Shown here piece by piece: positions 1-6,624 of a stretch of DNA of 11,917 nt. This DNA comes from Christiangramia sp. GTDB lineage: Bacteria; Bacteroidota; Bacteroidia; Flavobacteriales; Flavobacteriaceae. The first letter of the stretch is position 1. The number at the start of each line of letters is the position of its first letter. The stretch is taken from positions 1 to 11,917 of the forward strand of contig JAGXII010000153.1 of NCBI GenBank assembly GCA_024635735.1, read 5' to 3'. The translations under genes and the position numbers were made by a program. The notes under the pieces were generated by a model. It was not told the DNA's origin. It saw nothing but the letters and a program-made list of their open reading frames with translations, and did not search any database.

Positions 1-48
1 GCAATTGCGGCTATGATATTCTCAGGAATTAAAAAATTGGCTAAATAA
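1..48 (+). CDS. C-terminal end of an unidentified upstream gene (partial)
   Basis: Frame 1 is open from the window edge to a TAA at 46-48 and encodes AIAAMIFSGIKKLAK. The stretch is hydrophobic and then basic, as at the end of a membrane helix. The stop lies 2 nt before the ATG of the first exbD, so the two genes are almost certainly co-transcribed. In related bacteria an ExbB/TolQ-type proton channel and a small membrane protein often precede paired exbD genes, so a component of that complex is plausible. Fifteen residues do not allow identification. Confidence 0.5.
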   Translation, partial: AIAAMIFSGIKKLAK

Positions 49-50
49 TT

Positions 51-659
51 ATGGCAAAAAGATCAGCACCGGAAGTTAATGCCGGGTCTATGGCAGATAT
101 CGCCTTCTTACTCTTAATCTTTTTCCTGGTAACTACTACCATTGAGACAGATAAGGGGATAAGCAGGAAGTTACCGCCATGGCAACCTGAAGACGTTGAT
201 CCTCCGGTTATTAAACAACGAAACATTTTTACAGTTCTGGTTAACAGTAATAACCAGCTGCTGGTAGAAGATGATGATATGGAACTCTCTGAGCTTAGAG
301 AGGCGGCTGTTAAGTTTTTAGATAATGGAGCAGGAACCGGTGAAGAAGCATGTAGTTTTTGTCAGGGTGCTAAAGACCCGAGTTCTTCTGTGAATCCTCA
401 GAAAGCCATTATTTCACTGGTGAACAACCGGGGAACAGAGTACGGTACTTATATTGCCGTGCAGAATGAACTTGTGGCAGCTTACAATCAACTGAGAGAT
501 CGCGAAGCACAGCGTATGTATGGAACCACCTTTACCAAAATGGAGAAGGATTACTATGATCCAAACTTTAATGGTGATAAAGATGCTCTTAAAGAGAAGA
601 TCGATGTGATAAGCGATATGATCCCTCAGAAATTGTCTGAAGCAGAACCAACCAGTTAG
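51..659 (+). CDS. exbD: ExbD/TolR-family biopolymer transport protein, first of two
   Basis: This 202-residue protein is a single-pass inner-membrane protein of the ExbD/TolR family. With an ExbB/TolQ-type partner, such proteins use proton-motive force to drive TonB-dependent or related outer-membrane work. A short basic cytoplasmic N-terminus is followed by one hydrophobic helix at about residues 15-31. The helix begins with the motif SMADIAFLLLIFFLV, in which D16 matches the proton-carrying aspartate of the family. The rest, about 170 residues, is periplasmic and clearly longer than the E. coli ExbD domain (whole protein about 141 residues). It holds a CSFC pair at C101/C104 and a segment AIISLVNNRGTEYGTYIAV resembling the conserved ExbD periplasmic fold. 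The ATG at 51 sits 2 nt after the previous stop and 31 nt separate it from the second exbD. The family call is firm; the substrate system is not known. Confidence 0.9.
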   Translation: MAKRSAPEVNAGSMADIAFLLLIFFLVTTTIETDKGISRKLPPWQPEDVDPPVIKQRNIFTVLVNSNNQLLVEDDDMELSELREAAVKFLDNGAGTGEEACSFCQGAKDPSSSVNPQKAIISLVNNRGTEYGTYIAVQNELVAAYNQLRDREAQRMYGTTFTKMEKDYYDPNFNGDKDALKEKIDVISDMIPQKLSEAEPTS

Positions 660-690
660 AAAGTATTAAAAACCGAAAACGACTTTAATT

Positions 691-1173
691 ATGTCTAAAT
701 TTAAAAAGAAAAAGTCCGGAGATTTGCCTGCAATTAGCACGGCGTCTTTACCTGATATCGTTTTCATGCTTTTATTTTTCTTTATGGTTGCTACCGTAAT
801 GCGTCAAAATACTTTAATGATTCAAAATCAATTACCGTATGCTGACCAGGTTGAGAAACTGGACAAGAAGGATTTAATCATGTACATTTATGCAGGGAAA
901 CCTAGTCAAAGGTACCAGGCAAAATATGGAACAGAAGCCCGTATTCAGCTAAATGATAAATTTGCAAGTATTGAAGAAATACAACAATTTATCTATTCTG
1001 AGCGTGAATCTAAGAGAGAGGAATTGATTCCTTACCTTACCACTGCTTTGAAAGTTGATGAAGAAACCAATATGGGTCTTGTTTCCGATATTAAACAAGA
1101 ATTGAGAAAAGCTGAAGCACTTAAAATTAACTACACCACTCGTGTAGGTGAAGCGATGAAGAACGTACAATAA
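691..1173 (+). CDS. exbD: ExbD/TolR-family biopolymer transport protein, second of two
   Basis: A second ExbD/TolR-type protein, 160 residues, in tandem with the first. It has a lysine-rich cytoplasmic N-terminus (KFKKKKSG), then a membrane helix at about residues 20-37 in which SLPDIVFMLLFFFMVAT carries the expected acidic residue, D22. A periplasmic domain of about 120 residues follows, rich in charged helices, with no cysteines. It differs enough from its neighbour to suggest a heteromeric pair rather than a recent duplication. Paired, non-identical ExbD proteins are common in Bacteroidota. The gene ends 20 nt before a strong rho-independent terminator, so it is probably the last gene of this operon. 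The family call is firm; whether it serves TonB-dependent transport, secretion or another process is not shown by the sequence. Confidence 0.9.
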   Translation: MSKFKKKKSGDLPAISTASLPDIVFMLLFFFMVATVMRQNTLMIQNQLPYADQVEKLDKKDLIMYIYAGKPSQRYQAKYGTEARIQLNDKFASIEEIQQFIYSERESKREELIPYLTTALKVDEETNMGLVSDIKQELRKAEALKINYTTRVGEAMKNVQ

Positions 1174-1193
1174 TCTTTTCAAAATAATTTTAT

Positions 1194-1234
1194 AAAACAT
1201 CCTGTCCGGGTCAAGCCAGACAGGATGTTTTTTT
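1194..1234 (+). terminator. Rho-independent terminator of the exbD operon
   Basis: A 13-bp perfect stem, aaaacatcctgtc (1194-1206) with gacaggatgtttt (1219-1231), encloses a 12-nt loop and runs into a T tract ending at 1234. It begins 20 nt after the second exbD stop. The 3' arm is also complementary over 11 nt to the first codons of porT at 1264-1274. Confidence 0.88.
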
Positions 1235-1274
1235 ATATTTAGATTCCTATTTATGATTGAATGAAACATCCTGT
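1195..1274 (+). repeat. 11-nt direct repeat shared by terminator arm and porT start
   Basis: The word aaacatcctgt occurs at 1195-1205, in the left arm of the terminator, and again at 1264-1274, immediately after the ATG of porT. The terminator's right arm (1220-1230) can therefore pair with either copy. Pairing with the second copy would leave a 33-nt loop containing the porT start codon. The repeat is certain; a regulatory role is inference. Confidence 0.5.
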
Positions 1275-1977
1275 TACGTTATTATTACTATTTATTTCTT
1301 TGTCTGGCTTTGCTCAGGAGGAAGAAGCGTCCCTTAAACGAATCCCTGATACGATACCGGCCACCATCGATAGTTTATATAGAGAAGATCAGTTTTATGT
1401 AGGCTTTAGCTTTAATCTGGTTGCCAATAAGCCTTCCACGATTAAGCAGGAAAGTTTTTCCGGAGGATTAAATTTCGGGTTTATTCGCGATTTTCCCCTG
1501 AACGATAGAAGGAATTTTGCTTTGGGAGTAGGTGTAGGCTGGTCTATTAATAGCTACGGGCAAAATCTTTTTATAGGGAAAAATCCGAATGGGAGTACCA
1601 GTTTTCAAAGTCTGGATAATAATTCAGAATACAGTGTAAATAGATTTACTACGCAGCTGGTTGAGATACCAGTAGAATTCAGATGGCGTACATCCACACC
1701 CTTGACCTATAAGTTTTGGCGTATCTATACAGGCGTACGATTGGGTTATGTTTATAATTTCCAAAGTAATTACAGAGATGATATAACCCAGGTTATCGTC
1801 AATGACCTTCCAGAATTAAACCGTTTTAGACTGGGAACAACCCTTACCTTTGGGTATAATACCTTTAATTTTCAGTTTTATTACTCGCTGAATCCATTTT
1901 TTAAGGATGGAGTGGTAGATGAAATGCCTGTAGAGCTTTCTACGGTTAAAATAGGCCTTACCTTTTATATTTTATAG
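1261..1977 (+). CDS. porT: PorT-family outer-membrane protein (type IX secretion factor, SprT-like)
   Basis: This 238-residue protein has a signal peptide (hydrophobic core at residues 5-17, probable cleavage after GFA-18). It continues as alternating beta-strand-like segments rich in Gly and aromatics, ending in GLTFYIL, as expected for a small outer-membrane beta-barrel. DQFYVGFSFNLV (43-54) and GFIRDFPLNDRRNF (73-86) match the PorT pattern as I remember it. In Porphyromonas gingivalis PorT, and in Flavobacterium johnsoniae SprT, this protein is needed for type IX secretion and, in gliders, motility. The ATG at 1261 places the signal peptide correctly; an ATG at 1253 opens only a 3-codon frame that stops across this start. 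The gene lies 87 nt after exbD, beyond a terminator, and I see no full -7 consensus for it. A generic PorT-like barrel without a secretion role remains possible. Confidence 0.75.
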   Translation: MKHPVTLLLLFISLSGFAQEEEASLKRIPDTIPATIDSLYREDQFYVGFSFNLVANKPSTIKQESFSGGLNFGFIRDFPLNDRRNFALGVGVGWSINSYGQNLFIGKNPNGSTSFQSLDNNSEYSVNRFTTQLVEIPVEFRWRTSTPLTYKFWRIYTGVRLGYVYNFQSNYRDDITQVIVNDLPELNRFRLGTTLTFGYNTFNFQFYYSLNPFFKDGVVDEMPVELSTVKIGLTFYIL

Positions 1978-2577
1978 CCATAATTTAAGAACAACTATCT
2001 GTGGTATTAATCCCACCAAGATACCCAGGGATATTTCCCAGTTAGAATGCGCTTTATAATAGAGTCTTGAGGAAGCGGTTAGTCCCAAAGCTATAAGAAA
2101 GAAGCTTATGGTGTAGATAAAATAAAGGTGAAAATAGATACAGAAACCTATTACAAACATTAGTAGACCTGATAATCCCACCATATGCAGGCTCACCTTA
2201 GTTCCGAACCAGGTAAAAATATAGGCGATTAAGCTTGAACCCAGTATACCAACGAAATAATAAAAAAGCGCAGGATAGTTATATAGATTGAGAATTTGGT
2301 TTAGCACCATCATACACAGGAGCATAAAAAAGAATAAGGGCCACCTTCTTTCCTCAACATTATCCAGAAAAATACTGCTTGCTTTTCCAAGGTTCTTTAA
2401 AAGGAAATAAAAAACAATTGGAATGAAAATAGTTATTATGGCAATGGCGAGTAGTTTGGCTTTTATTACCTCTTCAGGAAAAAACCGTGGGATAAATATA
2501 AAATAGAACATACTGCCGGCAAATGGCATCCATATGGGATGAAACAAATAGGAGGCAATCTTAAGTAATAGCTTCAT
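1972..2577 (-). CDS. Polytopic membrane protein with degenerate PAP2-phosphatase motifs
   Basis: This is a 201-residue, very hydrophobic protein with about six membrane helices (roughly 7-30, 42-60, 80-98, 102-122, 132-150 and 152-168, with a seventh possible near 183-198). Spaced motifs recall PAP2/type 2 phosphatidic acid phosphatases: ERRWP at 76-80 (compare KX6RP), KVSLHMVGLSG at 127-137 (compare the PSGH region), and SRLYYKAHSNWE at 170-181. The last fits SR-X5-H-X3-D except that the final acid is Glu. Family PAP2 enzymes dephosphorylate lipid phosphates at the membrane. Here the match is partial, so activity is uncertain and the protein could be a non-catalytic relative. Its ATG overlaps the rpoN stop (TAATG), which suggests translational coupling. 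Its 3' end overlaps the porT 3' end by 6 nt. Confidence 0.6.
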   Translation of the reverse strand: MKLLLKIASYLFHPIWMPFAGSMFYFIFIPRFFPEEVIKAKLLAIAIITIFIPIVFYFLLKNLGKASSIFLDNVEERRWPLFFFMLLCMMVLNQILNLYNYPALFYYFVGILGSSLIAYIFTWFGTKVSLHMVGLSGLLMFVIGFCIYFHLYFIYTISFFLIALGLTASSRLYYKAHSNWEISLGILVGLIPQIVVLKLWL

Positions 2578-4037
2578 TAAATTTCTTTACGCAATCGTGC
2601 TACTGGAATATCCAGTTGTTCTCTATATTTAGCAACAGTACGGCGGGCAATGGGATAACCTTTATCCTTCAAAACCTTCGCAAGCTTTTCATCGGTTAGC
2701 GGTTTGCGCTTATTCTCTTCTTCGATAGACATTTCCAGTATCTTTTTGATCTCTCTGGTCGAAACATCCTCACCCTGGTCATTTTTCATCGATTCAGAGA
2801 AGAATTCCTTAATTAATTTGGTTCCGTATGGGGTGTCAACATATTTGCTGTTAGCGACCCTTGAAACGGTGGATACATCCATCTCGATCTCGTCGGCAAT
2901 ATCTTTAAGGATCATAGGCCGAAGGTTCCTTTCGTCTCCACTTAAAAAATATTCCTTCTGATAATTCATTATCGAGCTCATGGTTACCATAAGGGTTTGC
3001 TGTCTTTGCTTGATAGCTTCGATAAACCATTTTGCAGCATCCAGTTTCTGTTTGATAAACATTACCGCATCTTTCTGAGCCCTCGTCTTTTCCTTGGATT
3101 CTTTATAGCCTTTAAGCATGTTGCTGTAGTCTCTGGAAATATGCATTTCAGGCGCATTTCTTCCATTAAGACTTAGTTGTAAATCCCCATCTTCAATTTT
3201 AATGGTAAAATCGGGAATAACATGTTCAACCATTCGTGTATTTCCAGAGTAAGCTCCTCCGGGTTTTGGATTCAAATGCTCGATTACCTCAATGGCTCCT
3301 CTCAGTTCATCTTCAGTAATATCATGACGAGCGAGTAGTTTGCTGTAATGCTTTTTGCTGAACTGATCAAAAGAACGTTCCATGATATCCTTTGCTAGAT
3401 CCACCTGTTTTGTAGGCTCTTTTCTCTGGAGTTGAATCATTAGACATTCCTGAAGATTTCTGGCTCCCACACCTGCAGGATCCAGCTTTTGTACTTTGCG
3501 AAGTACTTTTTCCACTGTCTCTTCATCGGTATAAACATTCTGGGTAAACGCAAGATCATCCACAATGTCCTGAATGTTTCGTCTTATATATCCGCTTTCG
3601 TCAACACTTCCTACCAGGAATTCGGCAATTTCCTGCCCGGTGTCGTCAAATCTAAATGTGCTTAGTTGTGTTTTAAGATGTTGGGTAAAGGAAGTTCCTG
3701 CGGCATATGGGACACTTTTATCGTCATCATCGGGACTATAATTGTTGGTTTGCAGCCTGTAACTTGGAATTTCATCGTCACTTAAATATTCGTCAACATC
3801 AATATCGGTCTCTATGCTTTCGTTCTCATAATCGTCATCTGCAGTGTCCTCATTACTTAAATCGTCATATTCATCAATGCTTTCTTCCTTCCCCTCATCT
3901 AAAGCGGGATTTTCCTCGAGTTCTTGCTTTATGCGCTGCTCAAATGCCTGCGTTGGCAATTGGATCAACTTCATAAGCTGTATCTGCTGGGGAGAAAGCT
4001 TCTGTGATAATTTTAGATTTAATTGTTGTTTAAGCAT
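2577..4037 (-). CDS. rpoN: RNA polymerase sigma-54 factor RpoN
   Basis: This 486-residue protein is full length for sigma-54. Residues 1-48 are the Gln/Leu-rich activator-interacting region I (LSQKLSPQQIQLMKLIQLP). Residues 49-107 form a strongly acidic linker, dense in Asp/Glu and typical of region II. Residues about 110-310 correspond to the core-binding region. A helix-turn-helix lies near 377-396 (LKDIADEIEMDVSTVSRVA). The RpoN box ARRTVAKYRE at 464-473, which reads the -24 element, is intact. Sigma-54 holoenzyme needs AAA+ enhancer-binding activators to open promoters; none is encoded in this window. The ATG at 4037 is the natural start because region I begins at once. A TATTTTTG -7 box lies 19 nt upstream. 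The next gene starts within the rpoN stop codon. Confidence 0.97.
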   Translation of the reverse strand: MLKQQLNLKLSQKLSPQQIQLMKLIQLPTQAFEQRIKQELEENPALDEGKEESIDEYDDLSNEDTADDDYENESIETDIDVDEYLSDDEIPSYRLQTNNYSPDDDDKSVPYAAGTSFTQHLKTQLSTFRFDDTGQEIAEFLVGSVDESGYIRRNIQDIVDDLAFTQNVYTDEETVEKVLRKVQKLDPAGVGARNLQECLMIQLQRKEPTKQVDLAKDIMERSFDQFSKKHYSKLLARHDITEDELRGAIEVIEHLNPKPGGAYSGNTRMVEHVIPDFTIKIEDGDLQLSLNGRNAPEMHISRDYSNMLKGYKESKEKTRAQKDAVMFIKQKLDAAKWFIEAIKQRQQTLMVTMSSIMNYQKEYFLSGDERNLRPMILKDIADEIEMDVSTVSRVANSKYVDTPYGTKLIKEFFSESMKNDQGEDVSTREIKKILEMSIEEENKRKPLTDEKLAKVLKDKGYPIARRTVAKYREQLDIPVARLRKEI

Positions 4038-4056
4038 AAGCTTATCTACTTTCTAA

Positions 4057-4064
4057 CAAAAATA
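4057..4064 (-). promoter_or_regulatory. Candidate -7 box for rpoN (TATTTTTG)
   Basis: TATTTTTG on the - strand fits the Bacteroidota -7 consensus TAnnTTTG and lies 19 nt before the rpoN ATG. I found no TTG (-33) at the usual spacing, so this is a half-supported promoter. Its position matches the boxes before asnS and the RND gene. Confidence 0.35.
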
Positions 4065-4127
4065 AGGAAAATCGGGGCCATACTTCATTTGGCACGGGAG
4101 ATGTTGTGGTAAAATTTTGTTAATGTG

Positions 4128-4991
4128 TTATCCCAGATTTTCCAGGTTCCGGAATCTCTTTGGGAGTCGGAGTTCAAATTCCAATTCTTCCTGATGGATA
4201 GGATGCTGAAATTTTATTTTTCCGGCGAATAGATATAGCAGTTTGTTGCTGAAAATACCTATTTCTTCTATGCCATATTCCTTATCACCAACAATTGGAT
4301 AAGCTTTTTGGGAAAGATGTTTTCTTATCTGATGGGTTCTACCCGAAAGAGGGATTGCCTCTATAAGGCTGAAATTTCCATTTTTAAGTTGAAAATATTT
4401 AAAAGGTTTTGCAATCGTTTTAGCAGGTTTACCCTCCAATGGTGTATTAATTTCCAGAGGATCTAAAAATTTATTATGAACAAGCGCATAGTAATGTTTT
4501 TGAATCTTTTTTGCGGCAAAGGCTTTATGAAGAGCCACTAAAGATTTCTTCGTTTTTGCGCAAAGAAGAATTCCTGAAGTTGGAGTATCAAGCCGGTGTG
4601 CCGGTAAAGGAAAGGGTAGAGCATCTAATTCTATAGAGGGCTGAAGATTAAAAGGAAGAGCATTCTGGGCTGTTTTAAAGAAATTTCCACTTGTAGCATA
4701 TCCTGGTGGTTTGTGTACAACTGCGATAAAATCATCTTCAAACAAAACATCCATTTTGAGTTCAAAGATTTTTTTTCTGTACACTTCAGGCTTGAGGAGA
4801 TCAATACGCTGGCCTTCATGAATCCAGTCGGCTGTCTGGGCGGGCCGATGATCGAGTAATATTAATCCCTTTTTTACCGCTTTTTTTACCGCACTTCGGG
4901 TTGTGACAGAGGAGAAAATAGAAACCGCGTATTCCTGCAATCTAATTTCCTTAGAAATAGCAGGGACAATATGTGTTTCAGCGATTTTCAA
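4128..4991 (-). CDS. RluA-family RNA pseudouridine synthase, TTG start
   Basis: This 287-residue enzyme of the RluA/RsuA superfamily isomerises uridine to pseudouridine in rRNA or tRNA. Residues about 16-66 resemble an S4 RNA-binding domain (RLQEYAVSIF to EGQRIDLL). The catalytic domain starts near 80 with the substrate-pocket motif VVHKPPGYAT. It contains HRLDTPTSGILL at 132-143, where D135 is the catalytic aspartate, and SGRTHQIRKHL at 216-226. The start must be TTG at 4989-4991: an in-frame TGA lies 18 nt upstream, no ATG or GTG intervenes, and the first in-frame internal Met (residue 80) would remove the S4 domain. Homologues as I recall begin MKI-ETH-VP, which fits. The gene follows asnS across a terminator-like hairpin and precedes rpoN by 90 nt. 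The exact RNA target cannot be assigned. Confidence 0.92.
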   Translation of the reverse strand: MKIAETHIVPAISKEIRLQEYAVSIFSSVTTRSAVKKAVKKGLILLDHRPAQTADWIHEGQRIDLLKPEVYRKKIFELKMDVLFEDDFIAVVHKPPGYATSGNFFKTAQNALPFNLQPSIELDALPFPLPAHRLDTPTSGILLCAKTKKSLVALHKAFAAKKIQKHYYALVHNKFLDPLEINTPLEGKPAKTIAKPFKYFQLKNGNFSLIEAIPLSGRTHQIRKHLSQKAYPIVGDKEYGIEEIGIFSNKLLYLFAGKIKFQHPIHQEELEFELRLPKRFRNLENLG

Positions 4992-5008
4992 TAGTTCTAA
5001 GTTAAGTC

Positions 5009-5061
5009 AAAAAAAATAGCCGCGAATACACTTAAATCTTCCTTCTTAGTGCTATTGCGGC
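5009..5061 (-). terminator. Terminator-like hairpin after asnS
   Basis: On the - strand GCCGC (5061-5057) pairs with GCGGC (5023-5019). An inner CACT/AGTG helix (5051-5048 with 5032-5029, plus a G-U pair) is separated from it by a small internal loop. A run of eight T follows at 5016-5009. The structure is 44 nt beyond the asnS stop. Its T run ends only 17 nt before the TTG start of the pseudouridine synthase gene, so it may attenuate rather than fully separate the two genes. Confidence 0.5.
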
Positions 5062-5104
5062 ATATTTCTCTTTTAAGTTATAATTTTTATCCCATATGTT
5101 AGTC

Positions 5105-6547
5105 CTAAAATTCTGCGTTCAGTGGGGTTCTCGGGAATGGGATCACATCACGAATGTTGGTCATTCCGGTGGTGAATTGTACCAGTCTTTCAAATCCTAA
5201 ACCAAATCCACTGTGAACACAGGTTCCGAATTTACGGGTTTCCAGATACCACCAAAGTTCTTCTTCAGGAATATTAAGCTCGCCCATTTTTTCCTGCAAT
5301 ACCTCCAGGCGCTCTTCCCGCTGGCTTCCTCCAACGATCTCTCCAATGCCGGGGAAAAGTATATCCATGGCTCGTACCGTTTTTCCGTCTTCATTAAGCC
5401 TCATATAAAAGGCCTTTATTTTTGCAGGATAATCGAATAAAATCACAGGACATTTAAAATGCTTTTCAACAAGAAAACGTTCATGTTCGCTTTGCAGATC
5501 GGCTCCCCATTCTTCAATTATATAATTGAACTTTTTCTTTTTATTGGGCTTTGAATTCTTGAGGATTTCAATGGCTTCAGTGTAGCTGACTCTTTTAAAA
5601 TTATTTTCCAGCACAAAGTTTAGCTTCTCCAAAAGTGTCATATCGCTTCTTTCGGCCTTCGGCTTTAGTTTGTCTTCATTAGCCTGTCTTTCTGCAAGGA
5701 ATTCCAGATCTTCCTTACAGTGTTTAAGCACATAATTTAAAACATACTTAATAAATTCTTCGGCCAGATCCATATTTCCGTCAAGGTCACAAAATGCAAC
5801 TTCCGGTTCTATCATCCAGAATTCTGCAAGGTGTCGGGAAGTATTCGAGTTTTCCGCACGAAAGGTAGGTCCAAAGGTGTAAACCTGGCCTAATCCAAGG
5901 GCGAAAGCTTCCGCTTCCAGTTGCCCGGAAACGGTAAGATTTGTTTCTTTTCCGAAGAAATCTTCCTTGTAATTAATACTGCCGTCTTCATTTTTAGGAG
6001 GGTTTTTCATGTCCAGATTAGTTACCCTGAACATTTCACCTGCACCTTCGGCATCACTCCCTGTAATAATTGGCGTATTTACATAATGGAAATTCTTTTC
6101 CTGGAAATATTTATGAACCGCAAAAGATAGTTTACTTCTAACCCGCATAACCGCTCCAAAAGTATTGGTACGAACTCTCAGGTGTGCCTGTTCGCGAAGT
6201 TTCTCCATGCTGTGTTTCTTAGGAGAAAGGATAGTATATTTTATCTCTTCGGGATTGGCATCTCCAAGAATTTCGAGCTGTGTTACTTCAATTTCAACCC
6301 GTTGCTGGCTGCCCAGACTCTCCTTTAAAGTTCCTTTTACTGAAATCGCTGCTCCCACATTAATTCTTTTCAGAATTTCCTCATCGGTATTTTCAAAATC
6401 GATAACACACTGAAGGTTTTTTAAGGTGGAACCATCGTTGAGCGCTATAAAACGATTGCTTCTAAATGAGCGTACCCAACCACTAACATGGAATTCCTGT
6501 AAAAACTGATCGCTTTCCAGTATTTCAGCGATTTTTGCTTGTATCAT
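5105..6547 (-). CDS. asnS: Asparaginyl-tRNA synthetase
   Basis: This 480-residue class IIb aminoacyl-tRNA synthetase charges tRNA-Asn with asparagine in the cytoplasm. Residues about 1-105 form the OB-fold anticodon-binding domain (VSGWVRSFRSNRFIALNDGS). Motif 1 lies around 125-165, ending in NTPIITGSDAEGAGEMF. Motif 2 is FRAENSNTSRHLAEF at 229-243. Motif 3 is GFGLGFERLVQFTTG at 447-461, with R454 the ATP-binding arginine. The AEGAGEMF and ENSNTSRHLAEF wording is typical of AsnRS rather than AspRS. The presence of this gene implies direct tRNA-Asn charging, although an amidotransferase route elsewhere is not excluded. The best promoter in the window lies immediately upstream, and a terminator-like hairpin follows, so asnS may be largely monocistronic. 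Confidence 0.97.
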   Translation of the reverse strand: MIQAKIAEILESDQFLQEFHVSGWVRSFRSNRFIALNDGSTLKNLQCVIDFENTDEEILKRINVGAAISVKGTLKESLGSQQRVEIEVTQLEILGDANPEEIKYTILSPKKHSMEKLREQAHLRVRTNTFGAVMRVRSKLSFAVHKYFQEKNFHYVNTPIITGSDAEGAGEMFRVTNLDMKNPPKNEDGSINYKEDFFGKETNLTVSGQLEAEAFALGLGQVYTFGPTFRAENSNTSRHLAEFWMIEPEVAFCDLDGNMDLAEEFIKYVLNYVLKHCKEDLEFLAERQANEDKLKPKAERSDMTLLEKLNFVLENNFKRVSYTEAIEILKNSKPNKKKKFNYIIEEWGADLQSEHERFLVEKHFKCPVILFDYPAKIKAFYMRLNEDGKTVRAMDILFPGIGEIVGGSQREERLEVLQEKMGELNIPEEELWWYLETRKFGTCVHSGFGLGFERLVQFTTGMTNIRDVIPFPRTPLNAEF

Positions 6548-6567
6548 TTATTCGAAATTTAGAAAAA

Positions 6568-6598
6568 CAAAGATAGTTTTTAGCCTGAAGCTTAGCAA
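6568..6598 (-). promoter_or_regulatory. Bacteroidota-type promoter of asnS
   Basis: On the - strand a TTG (6598-6596) is followed after 20 nt by TATCTTTG (6575-6568), matching the -33 TTG and -7 TAnnTTTG elements and spacing of the Bacteroidota primary sigma factor. The box ends 20 nt before the asnS ATG, giving a very short leader. It lies in the 77-nt gap after the RND transporter gene. Confidence 0.62.
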
Positions 6599-6624
6599 GC
6601 AGGCCCTTTCTTTATAGTTTGTAA

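Noticed and set aside
1234..1241. TATATTTA before porT as a -7 box
   Set aside because: It has one mismatch at the conserved final G, no TTG at the -33 distance, and lies in the terminator T tract.
1253..1264. Three-codon frame ATG ATT GAA TGA overlapping the porT start
   Set aside because: It is too short to separate from chance in AT-rich DNA and has no ribosome binding signal.
949..1269. 106-codon open frame on the - strand across the second exbD and its terminator
   Set aside because: It lies opposite a clear ExbD gene, crosses the terminator hairpin, and has no recognisable domain.
4090..4105. TGGCACG followed by ATGTT on the + strand, like a sigma-54 -24/-12 promoter beside rpoN
   Set aside because: The -24 half is perfect, but the -12 half lacks the GC. 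The element points into the 3' end of the pseudouridine synthase gene as antisense. A given 7-mer is expected about once or twice in a window of this size on both strands.
6583..6604. GCCTG/CAGGC hairpin between the RND gene and asnS
   Set aside because: On the - strand it is followed by A-rich DNA rather than a T run, the stem is only 5 bp, and it overlaps the TTG of the asnS promoter. It is not convincing as a terminator.
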